Source: Bordetella flabilis | GTDB taxonomy: Bacteria; Pseudomonadota; Gammaproteobacteria; Burkholderiales; Burkholderiaceae_B | DNA: 64,000 nt | NCBI RefSeq assembly: GCF_001676725.1 | Contig: NZ_CP016172.1 | Coordinates: 3,472,001 to 3,536,000 of the forward strand | Direction of reading: 5' to 3' | Shown: positions 19,641 to 29,123 of the stretch, piece by piece | How positions within the stretch are numbered: the stretch's first letter is position 1 | Layout: each line of letters starts with the position of its first letter | Notes under the pieces: generated by a model | Database searches by the model: none | What the model was told of the DNA's origin: nothing | What the model saw: only the letters and a program-made list of their open reading frames with translations | Program-made: the position numbers and the translations under genes

Positions 19641-21751
19641 GCCTGGCCCCCGATCAGCGCGGTAACGCGCACAATGCGTTCATCTGGAATCTCCGTATTC
19701 GCCAGGACGCCCAACTGGGGCACGTGGTGGCGCAGGAAGCGTGAAAGCGGCGGCCGCAGCACCGGGGCCACGACAAGCACCGGGGCATTGCCCTGCGCCT
19801 CCTGGCGCGTGACGGCGGCGCGGGTCTCGCGCAGCAGGGTATCCGCCAGGCCCGGCTCCAGCACGCCGCTGGTGGAGATGGCCTGCGACAGTACGCGTTC
19901 CAGCTTCACATCCAGCGCGATGACCCGGACTTCCCCGTCGCCCGGGAACCACTGCTGCGTGATGGCGCGGCCCAGCGCGCGGCGCACCAGGGCGATCAGT
20001 TCGTTGACATCGGGCTGTCCGCCCGCGGTGGCGTTCAGCGCGGCCAGGCGCGGGCCGTGCTCGGACAGCGTATCCACAATGGAGCGCATGTCGCGGATCG
20101 GCACTTCCTCGGCCAACAGGCCTTGCAACACCTTCTGCAGCACCGTCAGGGACAAGGTCTTGGGCACCAGGTCCTCGACCAGCTTGGGCGCGTCGCGGCC
20201 GATGCGGTCCAGCAATTGCTGGACTTCCTGGCGACCGAGCAACTGAGCGCCATGGCGGTGCATCAGGTGGTTCAGGTGTGTGGCGACCACGGTGCTGGCG
20301 TCGACCACGGTGTAGCCGGCCACCTGCGCCTGGTCGCGCAGTCCGGCTTCCACCCATATGGCGGGCAGGCCGAAGGCCGGATCGGTGGTCGGCGTGCCCT
20401 TGAGCTTGACCGTGACGCCGCCCGGATCGATGGCCAGCCATTGGCCCGGCATGGCGACGCCGCGTCCCACTTCCACCCCGGACAGCAGGATGACATAGTC
20501 GTTGGGCTTGAGCTCCAGGTTGTCCCGGATATGTACCACCGGCGGCAGGAAACCCACATCCTGCGCGAACTTCTTGCGCAGGCTGCGCACGCGATGCAGC
20601 AGCTCGCCATTCTGCGAATGGTCCACCAGGGGGATCAACCGATATCCGACTTCCAGGCCCAGCTGGTCGACCATGGAGACGTCTTCCCAACTGGCCTCCG
20701 CCGCGGCGATCTTGGCCTGCTCCTGCGCGGCCGAAGGCTGCCGGGTCTGCTCCACCGCCGTGCGCGTCTGTTTCTTGTGCAACAGCCAGCCGCCGCCGCC
20801 GAACATCGCGGCCAGCGCCAGAAACGCGAGGTGCGGCATATTGGGGATCAGGCCGATCACGCCGATGATGCCAGCGGTAAGGAACAGGACGCTGGGATTC
20901 GAGAACAGCTGGCCGATCATCTGCTGGCCGATGTCCTGGTCGTTCGACACGCGCGACACCACGACACCGGCGGCGGTGGAGATGACCAGCGCCGGAATCT
21001 GCGCGACCAGGCCGTCGCCGATGGTCAGGAGCGTGTACACGCGGGCCGATTCGCCGACCGAGAGACCGTGCTGCGCCACGCCGACGATCAGGCCGCCGAT
21101 GATGTTGAGCGCCATGATGAGCAGGCCGGCCACGGCGTCGCCGCGGACGAACTTGCTGGCGCCGTCCATGGAACCGAAGAAGTCGGCTTCCTGCGCCACT
21201 TCGCCGCGCCGGCGCCGGGCCTCGTCCTCGCGGATCAGGCCCGCGTTCAGGTCCGCGTCGATGGCCATCTGTTTGCCGGGCATGGCGTCCAGGGTGAACC
21301 GCGCCCCGACTTCGGCGATACGGCCGGCGCCCTTGGTGATGACGATGAAGTTGATGATCGTCAGGATCACGAACAGGATGATGCCGACGGCGAAATTGCC
21401 GCCCACCAGGAAGTGGCCGAAGGCCTCGATGACCTTGCCCGCCGCGTCGGGGCCGGTGTGGCCGTTCAGTAGAACGACGCGCGTGGAAGCCACGTTCAGC
21501 GACAGGCGCAGCAGCGTCGCGAACAGCAGCACCGACGGGAAGGCGGCAAAATCGAGCGGCTTGCGCGTGAACATGGCGACCAGCAGGATCATGATCGCCA
21601 ATGCAATATTGAAGGTAAAGAACAGGTCGAGGATGAACGCCGGCAAGGGGAGGATCATCATCCCCAGGACCATGACGATCAGTATCGGCCCGGCGAGAAG
21701 ACGCGCGTGGGCCGCGCCGTTGTTCTTGAACATGGCGATCAGCGCGCCCAT
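19637..21751 (-). CDS. flhA: Flagellar export gate protein FlhA
   Basis: This 704-residue FlhA is the major export-gate protein of the flagellar type III secretion system. The N-terminal half has about eight membrane helices (for example ILIVMVLGMMILPLPAFILD). The FHIPEP signature region includes SLNVASTRVVLL and GAGRIAEVGARFTLDAMPGK. The C-terminal cytoplasmic half binds chaperone-cargo complexes. A start 18 bases downstream (MFKNN) is equally possible. It lies 3 bases after flhB. Confidence 0.96.
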   Translation of the reverse strand: MGALIAMFKNNGAAHARLLAGPILIVMVLGMMILPLPAFILDLFFTFNIALAIMILLVAMFTRKPLDFAAFPSVLLFATLLRLSLNVASTRVVLLNGHTGPDAAGKVIEAFGHFLVGGNFAVGIILFVILTIINFIVITKGAGRIAEVGARFTLDAMPGKQMAIDADLNAGLIREDEARRRRGEVAQEADFFGSMDGASKFVRGDAVAGLLIMALNIIGGLIVGVAQHGLSVGESARVYTLLTIGDGLVAQIPALVISTAAGVVVSRVSNDQDIGQQMIGQLFSNPSVLFLTAGIIGVIGLIPNMPHLAFLALAAMFGGGGWLLHKKQTRTAVEQTRQPSAAQEQAKIAAAEASWEDVSMVDQLGLEVGYRLIPLVDHSQNGELLHRVRSLRKKFAQDVGFLPPVVHIRDNLELKPNDYVILLSGVEVGRGVAMPGQWLAIDPGGVTVKLKGTPTTDPAFGLPAIWVEAGLRDQAQVAGYTVVDASTVVATHLNHLMHRHGAQLLGRQEVQQLLDRIGRDAPKLVEDLVPKTLSLTVLQKVLQGLLAEEVPIRDMRSIVDTLSEHGPRLAALNATAGGQPDVNELIALVRRALGRAITQQWFPGDGEVRVIALDVKLERVLSQAISTSGVLEPGLADTLLRETRAAVTRQEAQGNAPVLVVAPVLRPPLSRFLRHHVPQLGVLANTEIPDERIVRVTALIGGQA

Positions 21752-21754
21752 TCC

Positions 21755-22909
21755 TTAAGCTCCTTGAGCGGCCATGGCGGCCGCGTGCGGGTCCAGCGCC
21801 TGGGGCACCGGCAAGTCGGCTGGCGGCACCGGTTCTGCCCAGCCCGGGCGCCAGGCCCGCAGCTGGAAAACCCATGCCAGGACTTCGGCGACGGCGGTAT
21901 ACAGTGCGGCGGGGATTTCCTGTCCCAGCTCGACATGGCGGTAAAGGGCGCGCGCGAGAGGCGGCGCCTCCAACATCGGGACGCGGTGTTCCTGCGCCAG
22001 TTCGCGGATGCGGGCGGCGATTTCGCCCATGCCTTTGGCGATGACCCGGGGCGCGGACATGTCGCCTTCGGTATAGCGCAGGGCGACCGCGTAATGGGTG
22101 GGGTTGGTGACGACGACGTCGGCCTTGGGAACCTCGGCCATCATGCGGCGTCGCGCCAGTTGGCGCTGGAGTTGGCGCATGCGCGCCTTGACCATGGGGT
22201 CGCCTTCGCTTTCCTTGAATTCCTGGCGCACGTCTTCCTTGCTCATGCGAAGTTTTTTGGCATGGCTGAACATTTGCCAGGGGACGTCGAGCATGGCGAC
22301 CAGGAGGAGCGCACCCACGGCCATGGCGCAGCACATGGCGACGATGTTGAGCATGGTGGCGAGGGCGGCCGAGGGCGAGGCATGCATGATGCCGATCATG
22401 TCGTCGTGGTAGTGCCAGATGGCGCCCGCGGCCACGGAGCCGACGAGCAGGGCCTTGGCGACGGCCTTGATGAGCTCGACGACGGTCTGCCAGGAGAACA
22501 TGCGGCCGATGCCGGACAGGGGGTTCAGCTTGGAGAGCTGGAATTCCAGCGGTTTTCCGGACCAGACGAGGCCGCCCAGGGCCATGGCGGCGAAGATGCC
22601 GGCGACGGCGAGCAGGCCGAGGACGGGCAGCAGGGCGAGCAGCCCGTGCCAGCCGCTTTCGGCGGCGCCGACGAGCATGTAGCTGGAGTCGCGGGCGACT
22701 TTGGGGTCGAAGCCCAGGGAGTTGCGCATGACGCCATCGAGGGTGGCATACATGTAGGCGCCCCCGCCCCAGAGGGCGGCAACGCCGGTGGCGAGCACGA
22801 GGAATGTGCTCAGTTCACGGGAACGGGGAACCTGCCCTTCCTCGCGCGCCTTTTCCAGGCGCCTCGGTGAGGCAGCTTCGGTTTTTTCGAGATCGCTTTC
22901 TTCGGCCAT
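21755..22909 (-). CDS. flhB: Flagellar export switch protein FlhB
   Basis: This 384-residue FlhB has the N-terminal sequence EESDLEKTEAASPRRLEKAR, four membrane helices, and the autocleavage motif NPTH (within VVTNPTHYAVALRY). It switches export specificity from hook to filament substrates. It is the first gene after a 936-base gap that separates it from cheZ, so it may have its own promoter, but I see no sigma-28 site there. Confidence 0.96.
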   Translation of the reverse strand: MAEESDLEKTEAASPRRLEKAREEGQVPRSRELSTFLVLATGVAALWGGGAYMYATLDGVMRNSLGFDPKVARDSSYMLVGAAESGWHGLLALLPVLGLLAVAGIFAAMALGGLVWSGKPLEFQLSKLNPLSGIGRMFSWQTVVELIKAVAKALLVGSVAAGAIWHYHDDMIGIMHASPSAALATMLNIVAMCCAMAVGALLLVAMLDVPWQMFSHAKKLRMSKEDVRQEFKESEGDPMVKARMRQLQRQLARRRMMAEVPKADVVVTNPTHYAVALRYTEGDMSAPRVIAKGMGEIAARIRELAQEHRVPMLEAPPLARALYRHVELGQEIPAALYTAVAEVLAWVFQLRAWRPGWAEPVPPADLPVPQALDPHAAAMAAQGA

Positions 22910-23050
22910 GCTTGACGCTTATCCGGACGTGGACGTGCCCACGGAATTGTAGGAAAAGCGCCTGAAAGCGAATGCGCGATCAGACCGGGTAAAGCGTCGC
23001 TTTTCGGGGTGTGGTGGGAGGTCTTCCGGCGGGTTGGGGACTGGCGGTTC

Positions 23051-23146
23051 CTGGGGAGTGTGGTTTCTGGGGAGTGTGGTTTCTGGGGAGTGTGGTTTCT
23101 GGGATGTCTGGCTTCTGGGACGGCTGGTTTCTTGGACGGCCGGCGG
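23051..23146. repeat. Degenerate 16-bp tandem repeat, about six copies
   Basis: Three consecutive copies of CTGGGGAGTGTGGTTT (23051-23098) are identical. They are followed by CTGGGATGTCTGGCTT, CTGGGACGGCTGGTTT and a decayed sixth copy. Confidence 0.9.
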
Positions 23147-23597
23147 GGCAGTCGCCTGCCGGTGCCGTCGCGGGCGGTCGGTCCGGCGCCGCGGGGCGCC
23201 GGACACCGCTACGCACGCTCGTCCAGCGGCCGCTGCGCGGCGGGGTTCTTGTTCATACCCGTGCGGCTCGCTTCCCTTCGCGCCAGCTCGCTCTTCCCTT
23301 ACGCGCCGTCCCCGGCAGGCGACTACCCCGCCGGCCTGCGGCGTCTCTCATTCACGGGTGCTGCCACCGTCTGGGTTCTTGCCGCTGCGTTGTGCGGGGC
23401 GTGCTGATGGAAGGTCTGGGCCCGCCCGCCGATGAACGGCCCGCGGGGGCCGCCCATCGGCATACGTTGCTCGAGGCCTTGTGGCGCTTCAGAACCAGCG
23501 TACTGGGTAGTGGTGCCGCTGCGGTGCTGCGGATGTTGAGGGCGCGTGGAAATATCGGTGGCCGTGGGCCTTCCATCGGCCGCTGCGGGCGCAGGGC

Positions 23598-23662
23598 GCG
23601 TAGCAAAGTCGCGGACCCCGCGGGCCGTGACTTTGCGGGCATCGGCAGACTTTCCAACGTCC
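23598..23662. repeat. 65-bp direct repeat, copy 1
   Basis: This shares the core CGCGGGCCGTGAC...TTGCGGGCATCGGCAGA...CGTCC with copy 2 at 23711-23775, with only a few differences. The start-to-start spacing is 113 bases. Confidence 0.85.
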
Positions 23663-23710
23663 AACGGTGTGGCGGTCCGGGTAGACTGCGGACCCCGCGT
23701 GGCGCACGGC

Positions 23711-23775
23711 GCGTGGCAAAGTCGCGGCCCCGCGGGCCGTGACATTGCGGGCATCGGCAGATTTTCCCGACGTCC
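23711..23775. repeat. 65-bp direct repeat, copy 2
   Basis: Second copy of the repeat at 23598-23662. Differences include TAGCAAAG to TGGCAAAG, one base lost in the GGACCCCG run, and changes near the end. Confidence 0.85.
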
Positions 23776-23845
23776 GGAGGCACGGGCGGCCTGGAAGATT
23801 ATTGCGGGGCGCGGGCCGGTTGCTGGTCGCCCCGTTTGGGTGCTG

Positions 23846-24475
23846 CTAGAAGCCCAGGCTGGACAGCAGGTCGTCGACCTGGTCCTGGCTGGTGACGACG
23901 TCCACTTTGCCGGTGGGGTTCACCTGGGGGCCGTTGAGCAGGGAATTGGCTTCGTCCCTGCGCTCGGTGGGAACGCTGTCGATGAGGACCTGGAGCAGTT
24001 CCTTTTCGATGGCGCCGACGACGTCCATCATCTTCATGATGACCTGGCCGGTGAGGTCCTGGAAATCCTGCGCCATCATGATTTCGAGCAGCTTGGATTG
24101 CGTCGCCTGCGTGTTGCGCGGGACGGCCTGCAGGAAGCCGCGGGTGTCCTGCACCAGTTCGCGGGCCTCGGCCAGTTCCAGGGGCTGGTCGAACCACTCG
24201 CGCCAGCGGTGGTCCAGCGCCTGCGCCTGCTTGGACATTTCTTCCTGGATAGGCTGGGTCTGGTCGATGGCGTTGAGCACGCGATGGGCGGCCTGCTCGG
24301 TCATCTGGGCGACGTAGCGCAAACGGTCGCGCGCGTCGGGGATCGCCTGCGCGGCGTCCTTGATGGCCTGGTCCAGGCCCAGTTCGCGCATACTGTCGCG
24401 CAGCATCCGCGTCAGCGACGCGATGCGTTGGATCAGCTCGCCGGGATCGCCGTTCGGGTTCTGCGTGGTCTCCAT
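23846..24475 (-). CDS. cheZ: CheY-P phosphatase CheZ
   Basis: This 209-residue helical protein dephosphorylates CheY-P. The catalytic region [18 protein letters not shown] carries the conserved Asp and Gln of CheZ. The C-terminus [14 protein letters not shown] is the CheY-binding tail. It begins 10 bases after cheY and ends the che gene block. Confidence 0.95.
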   Translation of the reverse strand: METTQNPNGDPGELIQRIASLTRMLRDSMRELGLDQAIKDAAQAIPDARDRLRYVAQMTEQAAHRVLNAIDQTQPIQEEMSKQAQALDHRWREWFDQPLELAEARELVQDTRGFLQAVPRNTQATQSKLLEIMMAQDFQDLTGQVIMKMMDVVGAIEKELLQVLIDSVPTERRDEANSLLNGPQVNPTGKVDVVTSQDQVDDLLSSLGF

Positions 24476-24485
24476 GGCCTTGCCC

Positions 24486-24875
24486 TCAGCTGCCGAGTTT
24501 TTCGAAGATCTTGTTCAGCTTTTCCTCGAGCGTGGCTGCGGTGAAAGGCTTGACGACATAACCGCTGGCGCCGGCCTGGGCCGCCGCGACGATGTTTTCT
24601 TTCTTCGCCTCGGCCGTCACCATGAGGACAGGCAGCTTGGACAGGTTGGCGTCGGCGCGGATCTGCTGCAGCATCGAGAGGCCGTCCAGGTTGGGCATGT
24701 TCCAGTCCGATACCACGAACTGGAAGCCTCCCGTGCGCAGCTTGTCCAGCGCCATCTGGCCGTCCTCGGCCTCGTCCACGTTTTCGAACCCGAGTTCCTT
24801 CAGCAGGTTGCGGACGATGCGACGCATGGTCGGAAAGTCGTCCACCACCAGAATCTTCAAATTTTTGTCAACCAT
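24486..24875 (-). CDS. cheY: Chemotaxis response regulator CheY
   Basis: This 129-residue single receiver domain has acidic residues D12-D13, phospho-acceptor D57 (in [12 protein letters not shown]), Thr near 87 (LMVTAEAKK) and Lys near 109 (VVKPF). It closely resembles enterobacterial CheY and is the likely motor-binding CheY. It is followed by cheZ. Confidence 0.97.
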   Translation of the reverse strand: MVDKNLKILVVDDFPTMRRIVRNLLKELGFENVDEAEDGQMALDKLRTGGFQFVVSDWNMPNLDGLSMLQQIRADANLSKLPVLMVTAEAKKENIVAAAQAGASGYVVKPFTAATLEEKLNKIFEKLGS

Positions 24876-24926
24876 CTCATCGACTCCAAAAGATAAATAT
24901 TCGTCCGGGCGCTTCGCGGCCCGGCA

Positions 24927-25979
24927 TCACACGCGGTGACCCCGGTCTCCCGCGTTGGCCAATATGCGTTCGCTCATCCCGTCCAGCGATACGATTTCAT
25001 CGGCTCCGCCCAGCGCGATCGCCTCGCGCGGCATGCCGAACACGACGCAGCTGGCCTCGTCCTGCGCCAGGGTCCGTGCGCCGGCCCGCTTCATTTCCAG
25101 CAAGCCCGCCGCGCCGTCCTTGCCCATGCCGGTCAGGATCACACCGATGGCGTTCTGGCCGGCGCTGACCGCGGCCGAATGGAACAGTACATCGACGGAC
25201 GGCCGGTGGCGGTTCACCGGCTCCGACGCGTCCAGTTCCACCACATAGTTGGCGCCGCTGCGGCTCAGGCGCATGTGGTAGTCGCCCCCCGGCGCCAGGT
25301 AGACGTGGCCGGGAAGCACCCGCTCGCCGTGCGTGGCCTCGCGCACGGTCAGGCTGCAGAGGGAATCCAGGCGTTGGGCGAACGAACGGGTAAAGCCCGC
25401 CGGCATGTGTTGCGTGATCAGAATGGCCGGGCTGTCTGGCGGCATGGGCTGCAGTACATGCCGTATGGCTTCGGTGCCGCCCGTGGAAGCGCCGATGATC
25501 ACCAGCTTCTCCGAACTGGACAGCGGCGAACGCAGCACCTGCCGGGACGGCGCGGCCGGCGCCAGCGCGCGTGGACGGGCCCGCGCGGCGGCACGGAGCT
25601 TGTCGGTAATGAGCTCGGTGTACTCGAGCAGTCCATCACGGATGCCCAGCTTGGGCTTGGTGACGAAGTCGACGGCGCCCAGCTCCAGCGCCCGCAAGGT
25701 GATCTCGGAGCCACGTTCGGTCAGCGACGACACCATCAGGACCGGCATCGGACGCAGCCGCATCAGCTTTTCCAGGAAGTCCAGGCCGTCCATGCGCGGC
25801 ATTTCGACATCCAGCGTCAGCACGTCCGGGTTGTGCTTCTTGATGAGTTCGCGCGCAACCAGCGGATCGGGCGCGGTCGCGACGACCGTCATGTCCGGCT
25901 GGCTGTTGATGATCTCCGTCATCAGGCCGCGCACCAGCGCGGAATCGTCGACGCATAGAACCGTTATTTTTTTCTGCAT
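24927..25979 (-). CDS. cheB: Chemoreceptor methylesterase/deamidase CheB
   Basis: This 350-residue protein has a receiver domain with D56 ([11 protein letters not shown]), a linker, and the methylesterase domain with the Ser-His-Asp triad: GASTGG (about 162), TQHMPAG (about 189) and MGKDGAAG (about 286). It removes methyl groups from receptors and is activated by CheA. It follows cheR; no cheD lies in the window. Confidence 0.96.
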   Translation of the reverse strand: MQKKITVLCVDDSALVRGLMTEIINSQPDMTVVATAPDPLVARELIKKHNPDVLTLDVEMPRMDGLDFLEKLMRLRPMPVLMVSSLTERGSEITLRALELGAVDFVTKPKLGIRDGLLEYTELITDKLRAAARARPRALAPAAPSRQVLRSPLSSSEKLVIIGASTGGTEAIRHVLQPMPPDSPAILITQHMPAGFTRSFAQRLDSLCSLTVREATHGERVLPGHVYLAPGGDYHMRLSRSGANYVVELDASEPVNRHRPSVDVLFHSAAVSAGQNAIGVILTGMGKDGAAGLLEMKRAGARTLAQDEASCVVFGMPREAIALGGADEIVSLDGMSERILANAGDRGHRV

Positions 25980-26003
25980 GTCGTTTGCCGATGGGGCGCG
26001 CCC

Positions 26004-26855
26004 TTACGGTCTCCCCAGGCATTCATAGACTGTCTGCCCGCGCAGCCGGAAATCGCGACTGATATAGCTGAAGTTTTCGGAGTGGCCGGCAAACAGCAGG
26101 CCACCGGGTTTCAACAACGGCGCAAAGCGCTCCAGGATCCGCGCCTGCGTCGGTTTGTCGAAATAGATCATGACGTTGCGGCAGAAGATGGCGTCGAACT
26201 TCTCTTGGATCGGCCAACTGGGCGCGAGCAGGTTCAGGGTGTCGAAGCGCACCATGCCGGCAACTTCGGGCCGGACCCGCACCTGTCCCGCCGCGGCGCC
26301 CTTGCCCTTCAGGAAAAAGCGCTTGAGCCGGGCCTCCTCGACCTTGGCGACGCGCTCGTAAGGATAGACAGCGGTGCGGGCACGCTGCAGCACATTCGTG
26401 TCGATGTCGGTGGCCAGTACGGTCGCGCTGGTGGCGGCCCGCGCGCCCAGCGCCTCCATCAGCGTGATGGCAATCGAGTACGGCTCCTCGCCTGTCGAGG
26501 CGGCACAGCACCATATGGACACCGGCTGCGGCCGCGCGGCGGCGAACTTGGCCAGGATGGGGAAATGGTGCGACTCGCGAAAGAAGGCGGTCAGGTTGGT
26601 AGTCAGCGCGTTGACGAAATCTTCCCATTCGGGGTCGTCCGGCCGGGATTCGAGCTGGTCCAGATAGCTGCTGAAGTCCACGCGGCCCAGGGCGCGCAGC
26701 CGCCTGGCCAGACGGCTGTAGACCATCTCCCGCTTGTGGGTGCCCAGCGAGATGCCGGCGCGGGCGTGGATCATATTGCGCACGCGCGAAAAGTCGGTCT
26801 CTCGGAACTCGAATTGCCGTTCGACCGGGTTCGCGGATGCCGTCGCCGTGGCCAC
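26004..26855 (-). CDS. cheR: Chemoreceptor methyltransferase CheR
   Basis: This 283-residue SAM-dependent methyltransferase has the helical N-domain, the SAM-binding motif CCAASTGEEPYS (about 115) and the CheR signature FDAIFCRNVMIYFD. I chose the GTG at 26855. It has a good Shine-Dalgarno (AGAGGA, 5 bases away), follows the receptor stop by 10 bases, and gives the usual N-terminus. A longer frame to 26885 would overlap the receptor gene. Confidence 0.95.
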   Translation of the reverse strand: MATATASANPVERQFEFRETDFSRVRNMIHARAGISLGTHKREMVYSRLARRLRALGRVDFSSYLDQLESRPDDPEWEDFVNALTTNLTAFFRESHHFPILAKFAAARPQPVSIWCCAASTGEEPYSIAITLMEALGARAATSATVLATDIDTNVLQRARTAVYPYERVAKVEEARLKRFFLKGKGAAAGQVRVRPEVAGMVRFDTLNLLAPSWPIQEKFDAIFCRNVMIYFDKPTQARILERFAPLLKPGGLLFAGHSENFSYISRDFRLRGQTVYECLGRP

Positions 26856-26865
26856 GTTTTTCCTC

Positions 26866-28551
26866 TCAGGCGGCCTGGGCCGCAAGCATAGGCGCGCGCG
26901 CCAGGAGCGAACCGGACAATTGCTGCGCCGGCACGTCGATGACCTGCCCTTCGTTGATCTTGAAGACGGCGACGGCTTCGGCCAGGCGCTGGGCCTGCTC
27001 CTGCAGCGAGCCGGCCGCCGCGGCCGCCTCTTCCACCAGCGCCGCGTTCTGCTGCGTCACCTCGTCCATCTGCGAGACCGCGCGGTTGACCTGGTCGATG
27101 CCGCTGGACTGTTCTTCCGATGCGGCCGAAATCTCGCCCATGATGTCCGTCACCCGCTTCACCGAGGCCACGATTTCCTGCATCGTCGCGCCGGCCCGCT
27201 CCACCTGCTGCGAACCCGCGCCGACCTTGCTCACGGAATCCTCGATCAGCGCCTTGATTTCCTTGGCCGCCTGCGCGCTGCGCTGCGCCAGCGAGCGCAC
27301 TTCCCCGGCCACCACCGCGAAGCCCTTGCCCTGTTCGCCGGCGCGCGCCGCTTCCACCGCCGCGTTCAGCGCCAGGATATTGGTCTGGAAGGCGATGCCG
27401 TCGATCACGCTGACGATTTCCGAGATCTTGCGCGAGCTGCCGGAGATCTCCTGCATCGTGCTCACGACTTCGGCCACCGCCGAACCGCCGCGCTCAGCCA
27501 CGTCGGAAGCGCTGCCCGCCAACTGGTTGGCCTGGCGCGCGTTCTCGGCGTTCTGCTTCACCGTCGAGGCCAGTTCTTCCATCGACGCGGCGGTTTCTTC
27601 CAGCGACGCGGCCTGCTGCTCGGTTCGGCTGGACAAGTCGGTGTTGCCCGCCGAAATTTCGCGCGCGCCGATATTGATTTCGTCCACGCCACGGCGTACC
27701 GCCGACACGGTGCGCGTCAGGGATTCCTGCATGCGCTTCATGGCCGCGTACAGGACGCCGATTTCATTGGTCGATTGCACGTCCACATGCTGGGTCAGGT
27801 CGCCGGCCGCGATGCGGTCGAAGTGCGCGGCGGCGCCCGCCAGCGGCCGCACCACGCGGCGACGCAGGAAGACATAGGTGGCCAGCACCAGCAGCAGGGC
27901 CAGGACGCCGCCGGCCGCGACGGCCGTCAGCACCAGGCCGAAGCGGTGTTCGGCCTGGTCGAAGGCGGCGTCGTTGGTACGCATGCGCCAGGCCATGTAT
28001 TGGCCGATCGCGAGCGACAGGCGATCGTCCATCACGTCGGACACCACCTGCGCATGCGTCTGGTACGCCGGTATGTCGGCCCTGGCGAGGTCGTCGAACA
28101 TGACCCGCAGCCCCTGCTGCATCAGGGCCAGGAAAGCGTCATCGATTTCCTTGAACTCGCTTTCCAGTCCTGGCGGCTTGGGCAGGTTCTGGTACCGCTT
28201 GAAATCGGCCATCGCCTTGTCATAGGATATACGCGCGAAATCGACGAGGCTCCTGGCGGGGCCGCCCAGACCTGGCTGCGGAATACCGGGTTGCCCGACC
28301 TGCTTGATAACGTCGTTCAGATGCAGCGCCGCGGCGCGGCCCAGGCCGATCATTGCATTCTTGTAGTCGCGGACCATTTCGTCCAGCGCATTGCTGACGG
28401 CCTGGCTGCGGCGCATATCGCGCATGGCGGTATCGCCGACTTTCAGCGACACCACGCCCAGCACCGCGCCCAAGGCCAGCATCGCCGAGAAAAAGACCAA
28501 CACCCACAGCAAGCTGGCGCGAATTGTCATATTCGCAAAAAAACGGCCCAT
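26866..28551 (-). CDS. Methyl-accepting chemotaxis protein (receptor 3)
   Basis: This 561-residue receptor inside the che operon, between cheW and cheR, has TM1 at about 12-34, a periplasmic helical sensor, TM2 near 200-222, HAMP and the conserved signalling hairpin. Its 3' half is almost identical in DNA to receptors 1 and 2, about 24 kb away. It has no CheR-tethering pentapeptide. The ligand is unknown. Confidence 0.95.
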   Translation of the reverse strand: MGRFFANMTIRASLLWVLVFFSAMLALGAVLGVVSLKVGDTAMRDMRRSQAVSNALDEMVRDYKNAMIGLGRAAALHLNDVIKQVGQPGIPQPGLGGPARSLVDFARISYDKAMADFKRYQNLPKPPGLESEFKEIDDAFLALMQQGLRVMFDDLARADIPAYQTHAQVVSDVMDDRLSLAIGQYMAWRMRTNDAAFDQAEHRFGLVLTAVAAGGVLALLLVLATYVFLRRRVVRPLAGAAAHFDRIAAGDLTQHVDVQSTNEIGVLYAAMKRMQESLTRTVSAVRRGVDEINIGAREISAGNTDLSSRTEQQAASLEETAASMEELASTVKQNAENARQANQLAGSASDVAERGGSAVAEVVSTMQEISGSSRKISEIVSVIDGIAFQTNILALNAAVEAARAGEQGKGFAVVAGEVRSLAQRSAQAAKEIKALIEDSVSKVGAGSQQVERAGATMQEIVASVKRVTDIMGEISAASEEQSSGIDQVNRAVSQMDEVTQQNAALVEEAAAAAGSLQEQAQRLAEAVAVFKINEGQVIDVPAQQLSGSLLARAPMLAAQAA

Positions 28552-28608
28552 ACATCCTTCCCTACGATTGGACAGGTTGGCCTCCGCCCATTCCCCTTTG
28601 CGGGTCGC

Positions 28609-29109
28609 TCAGCTGGCGACTTTCTCGACCAGCGCCATTTCGTCGCTGGTCATCAGCTTCTCGATATCCACCAGGATCAGCATGCGGTCGTCGATGGTGC
28701 CCAGGCCCGTCAGGTACTCCGTGGACAGGGTCGCGCCGAACTCGGGCGCGGGCCGCACCTGCGCGGCCCCCAGCATCAGCACGTCCGACACGCCGTCCAC
28801 CACGATGCCGACCACGCGGCGATCGAGGTTCAGGATGATCACGACGGTCTGCTCGTTGTATTCGACCTTGCCAAGGTTGAACTTGATGCGCAGGTCGACG
28901 ATGGGAACGATGATCCCGCGCAGATTCGTCACGCCCTTGATGAACGAAGGCACGTTGGCGATGCGCGTGACGCCGCCGGCGTCGTAGCCGCGGATTTCCT
29001 GCACTTTGAGGATATCGATGCCGTACTCTTCTTCGCCGAGCGTGAAGACGAGGAATTCGCGGCCCACATCCTCGGCACGAGCGCCTTGGGCTTGGGGTTT
29101 GGCTGCCAT
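28609..29109 (-). CDS. cheW: Chemotaxis coupling protein CheW
   Basis: This 166-residue adaptor links receptors to CheA. The conserved core [20 protein letters not shown], the segment [13 protein letters not shown] and VVDGVSDVL are present. I chose the ATG at 29109, which has GGAG 9 bases upstream and lies 14 bases past the cheA stop. Confidence 0.96.
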   Translation of the reverse strand: MAAKPQAQGARAEDVGREFLVFTLGEEEYGIDILKVQEIRGYDAGGVTRIANVPSFIKGVTNLRGIIVPIVDLRIKFNLGKVEYNEQTVVIILNLDRRVVGIVVDGVSDVLMLGAAQVRPAPEFGATLSTEYLTGLGTIDDRMLILVDIEKLMTSDEMALVEKVAS

Positions 29110-29123
29110 AGCTGTTTTCTCCG

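Larger units (their letters stand above)
22910..23845. other. 936-base gap between cheZ and flhB without a recognisable gene
   Basis: The several long frames here in all directions have low-complexity, arginine- and proline-rich translations and no family resemblance. The stretch contains an array of degenerate 16-bp tandem repeats and a pair of 65-bp direct repeats (listed separately). It probably holds the leader or promoter of flhB and otherwise looks like non-coding, repeat-expanded DNA. Confidence 0.65.

Noticed and set aside
16920..20246. 1108-residue plus-strand frame across flhF
   Set aside because: Antisense shadow of flhF and part of flhA; composition is Arg/His/Gln-rich and no motif is seen.
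19680..22334. 884-residue minus-strand frame in another frame of flhA/flhB
   Set aside because: It overlaps flhA and flhB, which match their families over full length.
23051..23146. CRISPR-like array
   Set aside because: The repeats are directly joined without unique spacers, so it is a simple tandem repeat; no cas genes are present.
23011..23783. Several frames of 130-330 residues in the cheZ-flhB gap
   Set aside because: Their sequence comes from the tandem and direct repeats, no family resemblance or good ribosome binding site is seen, and they compete with each other on both strands.
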